Source: an uncultured Fretibacterium sp.
GTDB taxonomy: Bacteria > Synergistota > Synergistia > Synergistales > Aminobacteriaceae
Reading direction: 5' to 3'
DNA: 45,940 nt
NCBI GenBank assembly: GCA_937911045.1
Contig: CALEPX010000097.1
Location: 1 to 45,940, forward strand
Positions 16,087 through 23,756 of the stretch are shown piece after piece. The position numbers and the translations under genes were made by a program. The number at the start of each line of letters is the position of its first letter. The stretch's first letter is position 1. Below the pieces are notes generated by a model. The model worked only from the letters and a program-made list of their open reading frames with translations. It had not been told where the DNA came from and made no database searches.

Positions 16087-17430
16087 TTACAATAGCTCAG
16101 CGTGTAAGCACCAAGCCTCAGCCTGAGTAATCTTCACGTTCACGAATTTGCCGATCAAATCTGGATCGCCTGCAAATATTACGACTTTATCACTCGGCGT
16201 ACGTCCCTGCAATAAATTCTCGCCCTTAGGAGCTGGAGCGTCAACCAGAATTTCAAACTCGCGTCCGACAAGTTTCTGGTTAATATCAAGCGTTATCGAA
16301 TCCTGCAACTCGTTCAGATGCGTCAATCTTTGTAAACGTTCCTCGACTGGCAAAGCACCGCTCATTTTTGCGGCAGGAGTTCCGTCACGTTCGGAATACG
16401 CGGCACTGTGAACCAGATCAAATCTGACTTCTCGCAAAATCCTGAGTGAATCTTCGAAATCAGATTCGCTCTCGTCCGGAAATCCTACGATTAAATCCGT
16501 CGTTAAGCCTAAATCCGGAACTTTTGCGCGTGTGAAATCAACTTTCTCCAAATATTCTTCGCGTGTGTATTTGCGATTCATGAGCTTCAACACACGATTG
16601 CTACCGGATTGTACGGGCAAATTCAGCGATGGACAAATTACTGGTTCGCTAGCCATTACTTCGACAATATCCTCCGTGAAATCCTGTGGCAACGACGTGA
16701 CAAATCTGAGCCTTCGTAAGCCTTCTGAATGCAAATTTGCAACTTTCAGCAACAAATCCGAGAATCGCATTTCACCGGAATCTTTGCCGTAACTGTTCAC
16801 GTTTTGACCCAAGAGCGTAATTTCCAAAACTCCGTCATGCAATAAGGCGCGCGCTTCGTTTATTATGTCCTCGGATTTTCTGGAGACGAACCTGCCCCGA
16901 ACATACGGAACGATGCAATATGTGCAGAAATTGTCGCAACCGTGAGCGATTGTGATGTAAGCCTTGTATTTATTTTCGCGCAGAATTTCAGCGTTCGAAT
17001 CGTCAAAATTGAAGTCCAGCGCAAAAAATTCACGCGGATCTGTATCCAGCAAATTCACGCGCAACTTGCGATTTTCGAGAACCTGCTCAAGATTTTTCGG
17101 AATCTGCCCAATGTGACGAGGCCCGGCAACAAGTCTTACCCACGGAAAACGCGCCAACGCCCGAACGCCCAATCTCTGCGCAACGCAACCAGTCAGAGCA
17201 ACGCACGGTCTGTGATTTTTCTGCCACGATTTCTCGAACAAACCAAGCTCGCTCCAAACTTTCTGCTCAGCCTTAGCACGAACGCTGCAACCCGTAATTA
17301 TCACCAGATCCGGATCCTGCGAATCGCTCAACTCGTCCCAACCCATGAACTTCAAAACCGTACGCAATTTGTCGGCGTCGTAAACGTTCATCTGGCAGCC
17401 GTAAGTTTTGATTGCGAAAGTTCTGCTCAT
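16087..17430 (-). CDS. miaB: tRNA-2-methylthio-N6-dimethylallyladenosine synthase
   Basis: A 447-residue radical-SAM enzyme that adds the 2-methylthio group to i6A37 of tRNAs reading UNN codons. Domains: an N-terminal MTTase domain with three cluster cysteines (KTYGCQMNVYDAD, IITGCSVRAKA, ALTGCVAQRLG), a radical-SAM core with the C-x3-C-x2-C motif HGCDNFCTYCIVPYVRGR, and a C-terminal TRAM domain (VGREFEILVDAPAP). The ATG at 17430 gives the family N-terminus; ATG codons 13 residues upstream would overlap purB. It lies 10 nt after the purB stop, so the two are probably one transcript. Confidence 0.95.
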   Translation of the reverse strand: MSRTFAIKTYGCQMNVYDADKLRTVLKFMGWDELSDSQDPDLVIITGCSVRAKAEQKVWSELGLFEKSWQKNHRPCVALTGCVAQRLGVRALARFPWVRLVAGPRHIGQIPKNLEQVLENRKLRVNLLDTDPREFFALDFNFDDSNAEILRENKYKAYITIAHGCDNFCTYCIVPYVRGRFVSRKSEDIINEARALLHDGVLEITLLGQNVNSYGKDSGEMRFSDLLLKVANLHSEGLRRLRFVTSLPQDFTEDIVEVMASEPVICPSLNLPVQSGSNRVLKLMNRKYTREEYLEKVDFTRAKVPDLGLTTDLIVGFPDESESDFEDSLRILREVRFDLVHSAAYSERDGTPAAKMSGALPVEERLQRLTHLNELQDSITLDINQKLVGREFEILVDAPAPKGENLLQGRTPSDKVVIFAGDPDLIGKFVNVKITQAEAWCLHAELL

Positions 17431-17440
17431 TTTTGCGACA

Positions 17441-18742
17441 TCACTCAAATCTGGCGAAAACATCATCAACCCATCTGAGATAGAATTTATTCTCGAACAA
17501 GGCTCTCAATCTATCAGGCAAATCATCGTGTCCGGTACTTTTCAGGCGTTCGTCGTTCAACAGCAAGTCCAGAAATTTCCCGTCGCCTGCAGCAGTTTTC
17601 ATTGCGTTTTCCTGAACGATTGCGTAGGCATCTTCGCGTGATAATTGCAATTCGTCGAGCAGGAACGTCAGCACACGCTGCGAATATACCAGTCCACCGG
17701 TAAGATTAATATTCTCGGCGAGTTTTCGCTCATCAATGACTGAACCGCGCAAAATTTTCGTCATGCTTCGAATCATAAATGCCGCAATATTAAACGCATC
17801 ATTCCAGATTACGCGCTCAGTTGACGAGTGGCTAATATCGCGTTCGTGCCACAGAGCTACGTTTTCAAGAGCCGTGATCAAATATCCGCGCAAAAGTCTC
17901 GACATTCCGCAGATTCGCTCACACTTAATCGGATTGCGTTTGTGAGGCATTGCACTTGAACCCTTCTGACCGACACCGAACGGCTCGAACATTTCCCGAA
18001 CTTCTGTACGCTGCAAATGTCGGATTTCAAGAGCGATTCTCTCAAGTGTGCAGCCCATCAATGACAGCGCGCCCATAATTTCGGCATGACGGTCACGCTG
18101 CAAAATCTGATTCGAGATTTTCGCCGGTTCAAGATTTAGCAATTCGCAAACTCTGGCTTCGAGTTTAGGACTGCACATAGCGTACGTTCCGACAGCTCCG
18201 GAGATTTTCCCGACTGAGATATTTTCGCGAGCGTGTTCGAGTCTGCCTTTGTCGCGCAAAATTTCTGAGTGCCAGTTCAGGAATTTCAGACCGAGTGACA
18301 TTGGTTCCGCGTGTATTCCGTGAGTTCTGCCGATACATGGCGTGTACTTGTGTTTCTCCGCCAAACCGAAAACTTCCGCGTCCATCTCGTCCAGAGCTTT
18401 GATAATTATATCCAGACTTTCCCGCAGCATTATCGAACTTGCCGTATCCAATATATCGCTGCTGGTCATTCCGAGATGCAAGTATCGTCCGTTTTCGCCG
18501 ACATTTTCTGCAACTGCGCTAACAAATGCGACGACATCGTGCTGAGTTTTGCGTTCAATTTCCTGCACGCGTGCAATATCAAATCTGGATTTCTCGACTA
18601 TATCTTTCAGCGCGTCCTCCGGGATTCTGCCCTCTTCAGCCCATGCCCGAGCGACCGCAATTTCCACATCGAGCATGACTTCCAAACGGTGTTGATCACT
18701 CCAAAGTTCGCTAATATCTTGTTCTGAATATCTGTCTATCAT
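17441..18742 (-). CDS. purB: adenylosuccinate lyase
   Basis: A 433-residue cytoplasmic enzyme of the fumarase/aspartase superfamily, with the signature GSSAMPHKRNPIKCERI (about residues 263-279), the catalytic His region GRTHGIHAEP and the DTASSIM segment. It releases fumarate from SAICAR and from adenylosuccinate in purine synthesis. Length is typical of the bacterial short form. The ATG lies 5 nt after the stop of the small Cys-rich gene and miaB follows closely. The ribosome binding site is weak (AGGGAAG far upstream), so coupling to the upstream gene is likely. Confidence 0.96.
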   Translation of the reverse strand: MIDRYSEQDISELWSDQHRLEVMLDVEIAVARAWAEEGRIPEDALKDIVEKSRFDIARVQEIERKTQHDVVAFVSAVAENVGENGRYLHLGMTSSDILDTASSIMLRESLDIIIKALDEMDAEVFGLAEKHKYTPCIGRTHGIHAEPMSLGLKFLNWHSEILRDKGRLEHARENISVGKISGAVGTYAMCSPKLEARVCELLNLEPAKISNQILQRDRHAEIMGALSLMGCTLERIALEIRHLQRTEVREMFEPFGVGQKGSSAMPHKRNPIKCERICGMSRLLRGYLITALENVALWHERDISHSSTERVIWNDAFNIAAFMIRSMTKILRGSVIDERKLAENINLTGGLVYSQRVLTFLLDELQLSREDAYAIVQENAMKTAAGDGKFLDLLLNDERLKSTGHDDLPDRLRALFENKFYLRWVDDVFARFE

Positions 18743-18747
18743 GTTAA

Positions 18748-19080
18748 TTACAACGCTTCCCTATTATCATAAATTGCTCCACCAGCCGTGCATGCCGCGC
18801 AGAAACAGTATTTCGCACCCTGAGATTTCAAAGCTTTGCCTTTTTTTTCGAGTTCCGCAGCAGCATCCGCGCCGAAAATTTTCTTGCCTGTGTCTGAGCC
18901 TGCAAACGCAATCGTATCGTCAATCGAGTTCACATTTTCTTCGAGCGACTTGATCAGTACGTCCGCATTAGCTTTTGACGGATCGGATTTGTAATTTTCC
19001 GCAGCAGTTCTGAGTTCGGGCTGACACATCGGAGCCGCTATTAACTCATCGATTTTCGCTAATAATTCTGTCTTTGTCAT
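18748..19080 (-). CDS. small conserved protein with C-terminal Cys cluster
   Basis: A 110-residue soluble protein, largely helical and acidic, ending in GAKYCFCAACTAGGAIYDN, where C-x-C-x-x-C could bind metal or form disulfides; another Cys lies in APMCQPEL. I recall similar short proteins in gut Firmicutes, often given an unhelpful heat-shock or Hsp90 label; it has no visible Hsp90 domain and I do not assign a function. The ATG has CAGGAG about 12 nt upstream. Its stop is 5 nt before purB, so it is the first gene of the purB-miaB transcript. It is divergent from the small gene at 19248 over a 167-nt gap. Confidence 0.7.
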   Translation of the reverse strand: MTKTELLAKIDELIAAPMCQPELRTAAENYKSDPSKANADVLIKSLEENVNSIDDTIAFAGSDTGKKIFGADAAAELEKKGKALKSQGAKYCFCAACTAGGAIYDNREAL

Positions 19081-19247
19081 GTGAAAAAATTCTCCTGTAA
19101 AATATATTTTCCCAGAAATTCTAACATATCTTGTGAATTTGCGCGCGTAATTTGTAAGCGTGTTTTCTCAGGCGCAATCTGGTAGAATTGTGAACGTGTA
19201 AACAATCCATGGAGGGATTGCAAATCTATAGCACGGAGGTTAAAAAC

Positions 19248-19439
19248 ATGCGCATAATCCAGAGCAATATAATCGTGAATACGTCTGGTTACACAAGCAG
19301 GCTCGAACGCGGTAACACAATCAGACGCACAGACACGCAGTTCGTTCACGTTAGAGAGCCAATCATGGTTCAGCGTCCACAAATCGAGGATTTCAATTCG
19401 TTAGTCGTAGTACACGATCAGGTTGAGCAGTATATATAA
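19248..19439 (+). CDS. 63-residue protein of unknown function
   Basis: A short protein starting MRIIQSNIIVNTSGYTSRLE and ending DQVEQYI: no membrane segment, rich in Arg, Gln, Ile and Val, no cysteines. I do not recognise it. Evidence that it is real: GGAGG placed 8 nt before the ATG, a strong intrinsic terminator 28 nt after the stop, and isolation as a single-gene unit between divergent and downstream genes. The frame is open 13 codons further upstream through GGAGG itself, so the ATG at 19248 is the right start. The opening MRI-x-Q-S resembles the start of some small unannotated bacterial proteins, but that is only an impression. Confidence 0.65.
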   Translation: MRIIQSNIIVNTSGYTSRLERGNTIRRTDTQFVHVREPIMVQRPQIEDFNSLVVVHDQVEQYI

Positions 19440-19467
19440 TATAATTAGCCTGATTTAGGTTAGAAAG

Positions 19468-19506
19468 TTCTCTCCCGAAAAACTCGCGCAATGGGGGAGA
19501 ATTTTT
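19468..19506 (+). terminator. intrinsic terminator after the 63-residue gene
   Basis: TTCTCTCCC (19468-19476) pairs over 9 bp, with one T-G wobble, with GGGGGAGAA (19493-19501), followed by five T. Confidence 0.8.
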
Positions 19507-19508
19507 GG

Positions 19509-19550
19509 TATAATACGGTTTCCGTTATAAATATCTTAAATATCTTAAAT
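19509..19550 (+). promoter_or_regulatory. -10 box and 9-bp tandem repeat upstream of the propeller gene
   Basis: A perfect TATAAT lies at 19509-19514, directly after the preceding terminator; no clear -35 box is visible. The leader then holds AAATATCTT twice in tandem (19529-19546) plus AAAT, immediately before the AGGAGG at 19552. Unit number would change leader length and spacing. Confidence 0.5.
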
Positions 19551-19567
19551 CAGGAGGATGTTGTTTA

Positions 19568-20602
19568 ATGCGTAAAATAATAGTTGCAATGGTATTAATC
19601 ATGCTATTGTCAACGAGTTCGTTTGCGTTTTCGAATCACGTTCGCTGGTCGTTCAAAGCTGATGCGCCTATTACGAGCGGAATTGCTGCGAATGAAAATT
19701 ACGTTTTTGCCGGCGATGGTTCAGGAAATTGCTATGCGTTTAATAACTCGGGTAGCCCGGTCTGGGTTCATAGGGGCAATAGTTCAGTTACAGGCACACC
19801 GGTTATTGCGAATGATCGAGTTGTATTTGTGCGTTCAGACGGACATGTTACGTGCTTGAAAATTTCTGACGGTTCTGTGATTTGGGACAATAACACCCCT
19901 AACAACGCAAGCGGTCAGGATACAGCTCCAGACGGTGCAGCGATCGGTGATGGAAAAGTTTTCGTGTCAAAAGGTGACGGAGTTTTACACGCGCTGAATC
20001 TCAATGACGGCAAAACGGTTTGGACGTACAAATCCGAAATCGAGTTAAGAGCAGCCCCATCGTTCGGTGAGAAGCTTGTGTTTTTGGGCGAGTACAACGG
20101 AATTTTGAGCATTCTGAATCCCAAAGACGGCTCGCGAATCGGCGGCGGTGGTGCAGGCGGCGCAATCAACACTCTTGCAATCAAAAACGGCACGGCTTAC
20201 GCTTCAAGTTGGGACGGTTCAGTTCAGGCGTTCAAAATCAAAGATATTATCCCGTTATGGAACGTGAAAGTCGGAGATCCTGTTACTACGCAACCCGAAG
20301 TCAATAACGGAATGATTGCTGTAGGAACTGCGCGAGGATTTGTTGTCGCACTCGATGAGAAATCCGGGAATATTCTCTGGAAATTTTCGAGTGAGGCTGG
20401 AAATATCAACGCAAAACCTGTGATTGCTGATGGATTTGTTTTCGCGCCAACCAGCAAAGGTATTTATGTTCTTGACGGTAATTCCGGCAGAGAGCGCGCA
20501 TTGATTTTTGCAGAAGAAGGCGGCAGTGATTCAAGTCCGGCATTTGTGAACGATGTTTTGTACGTAGGCTGCAATAGCGGAGCAGTTTACGCTGTGAATT
20601 AA
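19568..20602 (+). CDS. exported PQQ-type beta-propeller repeat protein
   Basis: A 344-residue protein with a signal peptide (MRKIIVAMVLIMLLSTSSFA) and about seven beta-blades of the PQQ/BamB kind. Each has a pattern such as ALNLNDGKTVWTYKSE or ALDEKSGNILWKFSSE, where Asp-Gly and the Trp form the blade core. Conserved repeats give a closed propeller in the periplasm or outside the cell. No PQQ-dehydrogenase catalytic residues or haem sites were seen, so it is more likely a binding or scaffold protein; BamB-like outer-membrane assembly is possible but unproven. AGGAGG lies 10 nt before the ATG. A purine permease follows 24 nt downstream and may be co-transcribed. Confidence 0.85.
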   Translation: MRKIIVAMVLIMLLSTSSFAFSNHVRWSFKADAPITSGIAANENYVFAGDGSGNCYAFNNSGSPVWVHRGNSSVTGTPVIANDRVVFVRSDGHVTCLKISDGSVIWDNNTPNNASGQDTAPDGAAIGDGKVFVSKGDGVLHALNLNDGKTVWTYKSEIELRAAPSFGEKLVFLGEYNGILSILNPKDGSRIGGGGAGGAINTLAIKNGTAYASSWDGSVQAFKIKDIIPLWNVKVGDPVTTQPEVNNGMIAVGTARGFVVALDEKSGNILWKFSSEAGNINAKPVIADGFVFAPTSKGIYVLDGNSGRERALIFAEEGGSDSSPAFVNDVLYVGCNSGAVYAVN

Positions 20603-20626
20603 TATTAATTTGGAGGCTATATCATC

Positions 20627-21931
20627 ATGGCATTATTTAGAATACAGGAAACTAAGAGCAGTGTTGTAACGGAAATTCTCGCAGGTATCACAACGTTCGT
20701 GACAATGAGCTATATAATTTTCGTGAACCCGGGAATTTTGAGCCAGACGGGAATGGATTTTGACGCGCTTGTTGTCGTAACGTGTTTGGCTTCAGCTTTG
20801 GGAACGTTCTTGATGGCGATTTTGGCGGATTATCCGATTGCGTTGGCTCCGGGAATGGGCTTGAATGCGTTTTTTGCGTTCGGAGTTGTTCTGAACATGA
20901 AGATCAACGGCGCACCGGTTACATGGCAGATGGCTTTGGCTGCGATATTCATTGAGGGACTTGTGTTCTTCGTTCTGACACTCACAAAAATTCGCGAGAT
21001 GGTCATGGACACGATCCCGAAGTCGTTAAAAATCGGAATTTCGGCGGGAATTGGCTTGTTCATAACGTTCATTGGCTTGCAGAGTGCAGGAATCGTAGTT
21101 GATAATTCTGCGACGTTGCTTGAGCTTGGAAATTTCAAGAATAATATTCCGGCGTTGTTATCAATGGGCGGATTGTTCTTGATTGCGATTTTGACGGCAT
21201 GGAAAGTTCAGGGCGCGTTATTAATCGGGATACTTGTTATAACGGCTGTAGCTGCTGGTTTAGGACTTGTCACGCCTCCGGAGACATTCGTTTCTACACC
21301 TCCGTCGATTATGCCGCTGGTCGGGAAATTCGATTTCTCGCTCGTGAAAGAACTTGATTTCTGGGTGATTGTGTTCACGTTTTTCTTTGTAGATTTCTTT
21401 GACACGATCGGAACTTTAATCGGAGTTTGCAACAGAAGCGGATTACTCGACGAGAACGGCAAACTTCCCAGAGCTAGAGGCGCGTTAATGGCAGATGCTA
21501 TTGCTACGATGGCGGGGGCATTAATGGGAACTTCAACAGTTACGTCATATGTTGAGAGTTCGAGCGGAGTTGCTCAGGGTGGACGAACTGGTTTAACGGC
21601 TGTAACGACTGCGGTGTTATTTGTCGCTGCGATATTCTTCACGCCGATTGTCAAAATGGTCCCGGGTTACGCGACTGCTCCGGCGTTAATAATGGTCGGC
21701 ATTTACATGATGATGAGTTTGCGCGATCTGAATTACGATGATTTGACAGATTTGATTCCGTCATTGCTCGGATTTTTCATGATGCCGTTAGCTTACTCAA
21801 TCGCTGTTGGAATCGAGTTTGCGATAGTTTCGTACGTTGTGATTAAGCTGCTCACGGGCAAAGTGCGCGATATTAGCTGGCTGATGGCTGTGCTTGCGGT
21901 GTTATTCATCGCGAAGGAAGTATTTTTCTAA
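20627..21931 (+). CDS. NCS2-family purine (guanine/hypoxanthine) permease, AzgA-like
   Basis: A 434-residue protein with about 12-13 membrane segments. The motifs TEILAGITTFVTMSYIIFVN, LAPGMGLNAFFAFGVV, GLFITFIGLQSAG, FVDFFDTIGTLIGV and GTSTVTSYVESSSGVAQGGR are those of the AzgA/PbuG branch that imports guanine, hypoxanthine or adenine with protons. Length is normal. GGAGG lies 9 nt before the ATG, and a strong bidirectional terminator follows. The exact purine cannot be fixed from sequence. Confidence 0.9.
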   Translation: MALFRIQETKSSVVTEILAGITTFVTMSYIIFVNPGILSQTGMDFDALVVVTCLASALGTFLMAILADYPIALAPGMGLNAFFAFGVVLNMKINGAPVTWQMALAAIFIEGLVFFVLTLTKIREMVMDTIPKSLKIGISAGIGLFITFIGLQSAGIVVDNSATLLELGNFKNNIPALLSMGGLFLIAILTAWKVQGALLIGILVITAVAAGLGLVTPPETFVSTPPSIMPLVGKFDFSLVKELDFWVIVFTFFFVDFFDTIGTLIGVCNRSGLLDENGKLPRARGALMADAIATMAGALMGTSTVTSYVESSSGVAQGGRTGLTAVTTAVLFVAAIFFTPIVKMVPGYATAPALIMVGIYMMMSLRDLNYDDLTDLIPSLLGFFMMPLAYSIAVGIEFAIVSYVVIKLLTGKVRDISWLMAVLAVLFIAKEVFF

Positions 21932-21970
21932 TCCAGCCAGTAAACCAGAGACTTGCATATATAAAAAAAG

Positions 21971-22001
21971 ATCCCCCTGATTCGCGTCAAGGGGATTTTT
22001 T
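21971..22001. terminator. bidirectional terminator between the permease and hydrogenase genes
   Basis: ATCCCC (21971-21976) pairs with GGGGAT (21991-21996), with an inner TGA/TCA. T-runs lie on the plus strand (21997-22001) and, as an A-run at 21963-21969, on the minus strand. It separates two convergent genes. Confidence 0.85.
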
Positions 22002-22019
22002 AATGCTTAGATTGCTATT

Positions 22020-23756
22020 TTAACGCCACAATTCCCATTTAGACTGATCCGTGTGAAGCAAGTGATGCGATTTTTCACCCAGAGGCTTTCCGAGATATTC
22101 AGCGTAACACTGTTTGATTGACGGGTTTTCGTGCGAGAATCTCAGATTGGATTTCTGGTCGAGTGCGAGCAAAATTCTGCCGCGATCCGCTCCGAGTTCC
22201 TTGCCAGCTTCGATCGGTTGACCGCCGCCGCCAGCACAGCCCGTCGGACACGCCATACATTCCACGAAATGATAGTCAACTTTGCCGGACTGGATTGCTT
22301 CACATAATTTGCGAATATTTCCCAAGCCGTTAGCTACTGCGATTTTGAGTTTGTTCCCGGCGATTTCAAACGTAGCTTCTTTCCAACCGTCGTAGCCTCG
22401 AACGTCTTTGAAAGCATCCGGATCAGGATTTTTGCCCGTAACGAAATTATACGCTGTTCGTAACGCAGCTTCCATAACTCCGCCCGTTGTTCCGAAAATA
22501 TGCCCTGCTCCAGAAGCTGTCCCTAACGGCGCATCGAAGACTCCCTCAGGCAATTTCGAAACGTCGATTCCTTCAGAGCGAATCAGGCGATCCAATTCAC
22601 GAACGGTCAATACAACGTCAACGTCTCTAGCTCCGGAACTGTTCATAACGGAAACGTCGCACTCGTATTTCTTGGCTGTACACGGCATGAATGACACGTG
22701 ATATATTTTCTCAGGTTCGACACCAAGAATTTGCGCGTACCAGGTTTTGATAATCGCTCCGAACATTTGCTGCGGGGATTTTGCGCTGGATAATTGCGGA
22801 ACTAAATCCGGAAATTCGGTCTTGATGAATCGCACCCAACCAGGGCAACATGACGTGAACATCGGGAATTTAATCGACTTGTCACCTGATAAAAACTTCG
22901 TGAGCTTATCGACAAATTCGCTTGCTTCTTCCATGATGGTCAAGTCCGCTGAGAAATCCGTGTCGAAAACGTAATCGAAGCCAACTTCACGCAACGCACT
23001 GACTAATCTCTCGGAACTTGCTTGTTCGTGAGTTAATCCCAACTGTTCGCCCCAAGAAGTTCTCACGGCCGGAGCAACTGACGCAATCGTAATTTTATCC
23101 GGATCGGCTAGAGCGTTCAGAGCTTTCTGAGTGTCATCGCGCGCAACTAACGCACCGACTGGACAATGTGTGATGCACTGACCGCAAACTGTGCAGTTCG
23201 TCTCTGTAATATCTTTTCCGGCGGAACATGCGACAGTAGTTTTTGATCCGGTTTTGGCGACGTCCCACACGTGCATACACTGGATATTATCGCAAACCTG
23301 AACGCAGCGCATACACTTTATGCACTTCTCGTCATTACGAATCAGCGGGAAATTCGTGTTCCAGTTAAATTCCGGAATATTCTCGTGATACTTCGGGTTT
23401 GATATGTTCAGGTCATTCGCTACGGATTGTAATTCGCAATTCTGAGAACGCACGCACTCAGCACATCGCGCATTATGTTGCGACAGGATTAATTCGACGT
23501 TGATTTTTCGAGCCTGCCTGACTTTCGGAGAATTTGTGAGAACCGACATGCCCTCCTGAACTTTCGTGTTGCATGACGCGACGAGTTTCTCAAGACCTTC
23601 GACTTCAACAACGCAAACACGGCACGCACCGATCTCGTTGATTTCTTTCAAATAGCACAGATGCGGAATCTTGATATTATTCGCGCTCGCTGCCTCTAAA
23701 ATCGTAGTGTTCTCCGGGACTTGAAACGCTTTGCCGTTAATCTTAATATTTACCAT
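22020..23756 (-). CDS. hydA: NAD(P)H-linked [FeFe] hydrogenase catalytic subunit
   Basis: A 578-residue multidomain enzyme. Residues 1-75 form a plant-type [2Fe-2S] domain (GACRVCVVEVEG). Then comes a NuoG-like cluster segment (HNARCAECVRSQNCELQ) and two [4Fe-4S] ferredoxin motifs (KCIKCMRCVQVCD and NCTVCGQCITHCP). The H-cluster motifs are L1 TSCCPGW (about 305), L2 MPCTAKKYECD (about 357) and L3 ECMACPTGCAGGGGQP (about 500), all complete, with a small-subunit-like tail. Size and domain order match HydA/HndD. It evolves or takes up H2 in the cytoplasm. It overlaps the upstream flavoprotein gene by 7 nt; the partner is a GltD-type protein rather than the usual HydB/HndC. Confidence 0.95.
   Translation of the reverse strand: MVNIKINGKAFQVPENTTILEAASANNIKIPHLCYLKEINEIGACRVCVVEVEGLEKLVASCNTKVQEGMSVLTNSPKVRQARKINVELILSQHNARCAECVRSQNCELQSVANDLNISNPKYHENIPEFNWNTNFPLIRNDEKCIKCMRCVQVCDNIQCMHVWDVAKTGSKTTVACSAGKDITETNCTVCGQCITHCPVGALVARDDTQKALNALADPDKITIASVAPAVRTSWGEQLGLTHEQASSERLVSALREVGFDYVFDTDFSADLTIMEEASEFVDKLTKFLSGDKSIKFPMFTSCCPGWVRFIKTEFPDLVPQLSSAKSPQQMFGAIIKTWYAQILGVEPEKIYHVSFMPCTAKKYECDVSVMNSSGARDVDVVLTVRELDRLIRSEGIDVSKLPEGVFDAPLGTASGAGHIFGTTGGVMEAALRTAYNFVTGKNPDPDAFKDVRGYDGWKEATFEIAGNKLKIAVANGLGNIRKLCEAIQSGKVDYHFVECMACPTGCAGGGGQPIEAGKELGADRGRILLALDQKSNLRFSHENPSIKQCYAEYLGKPLGEKSHHLLHTDQSKWELWR

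Noticed and set aside
16942..17478. 178-codon open frame opposite miaB
   Set aside because: Antisense to the conserved N-terminal half of miaB, with no recognisable domain and no start signals.
19077..19382. 101-codon minus-strand frame opposite the 63-residue gene
   Set aside because: It lacks a ribosome binding site and crosses the leader of the plus-strand gene; the plus-strand reading has both good initiation and termination signals.
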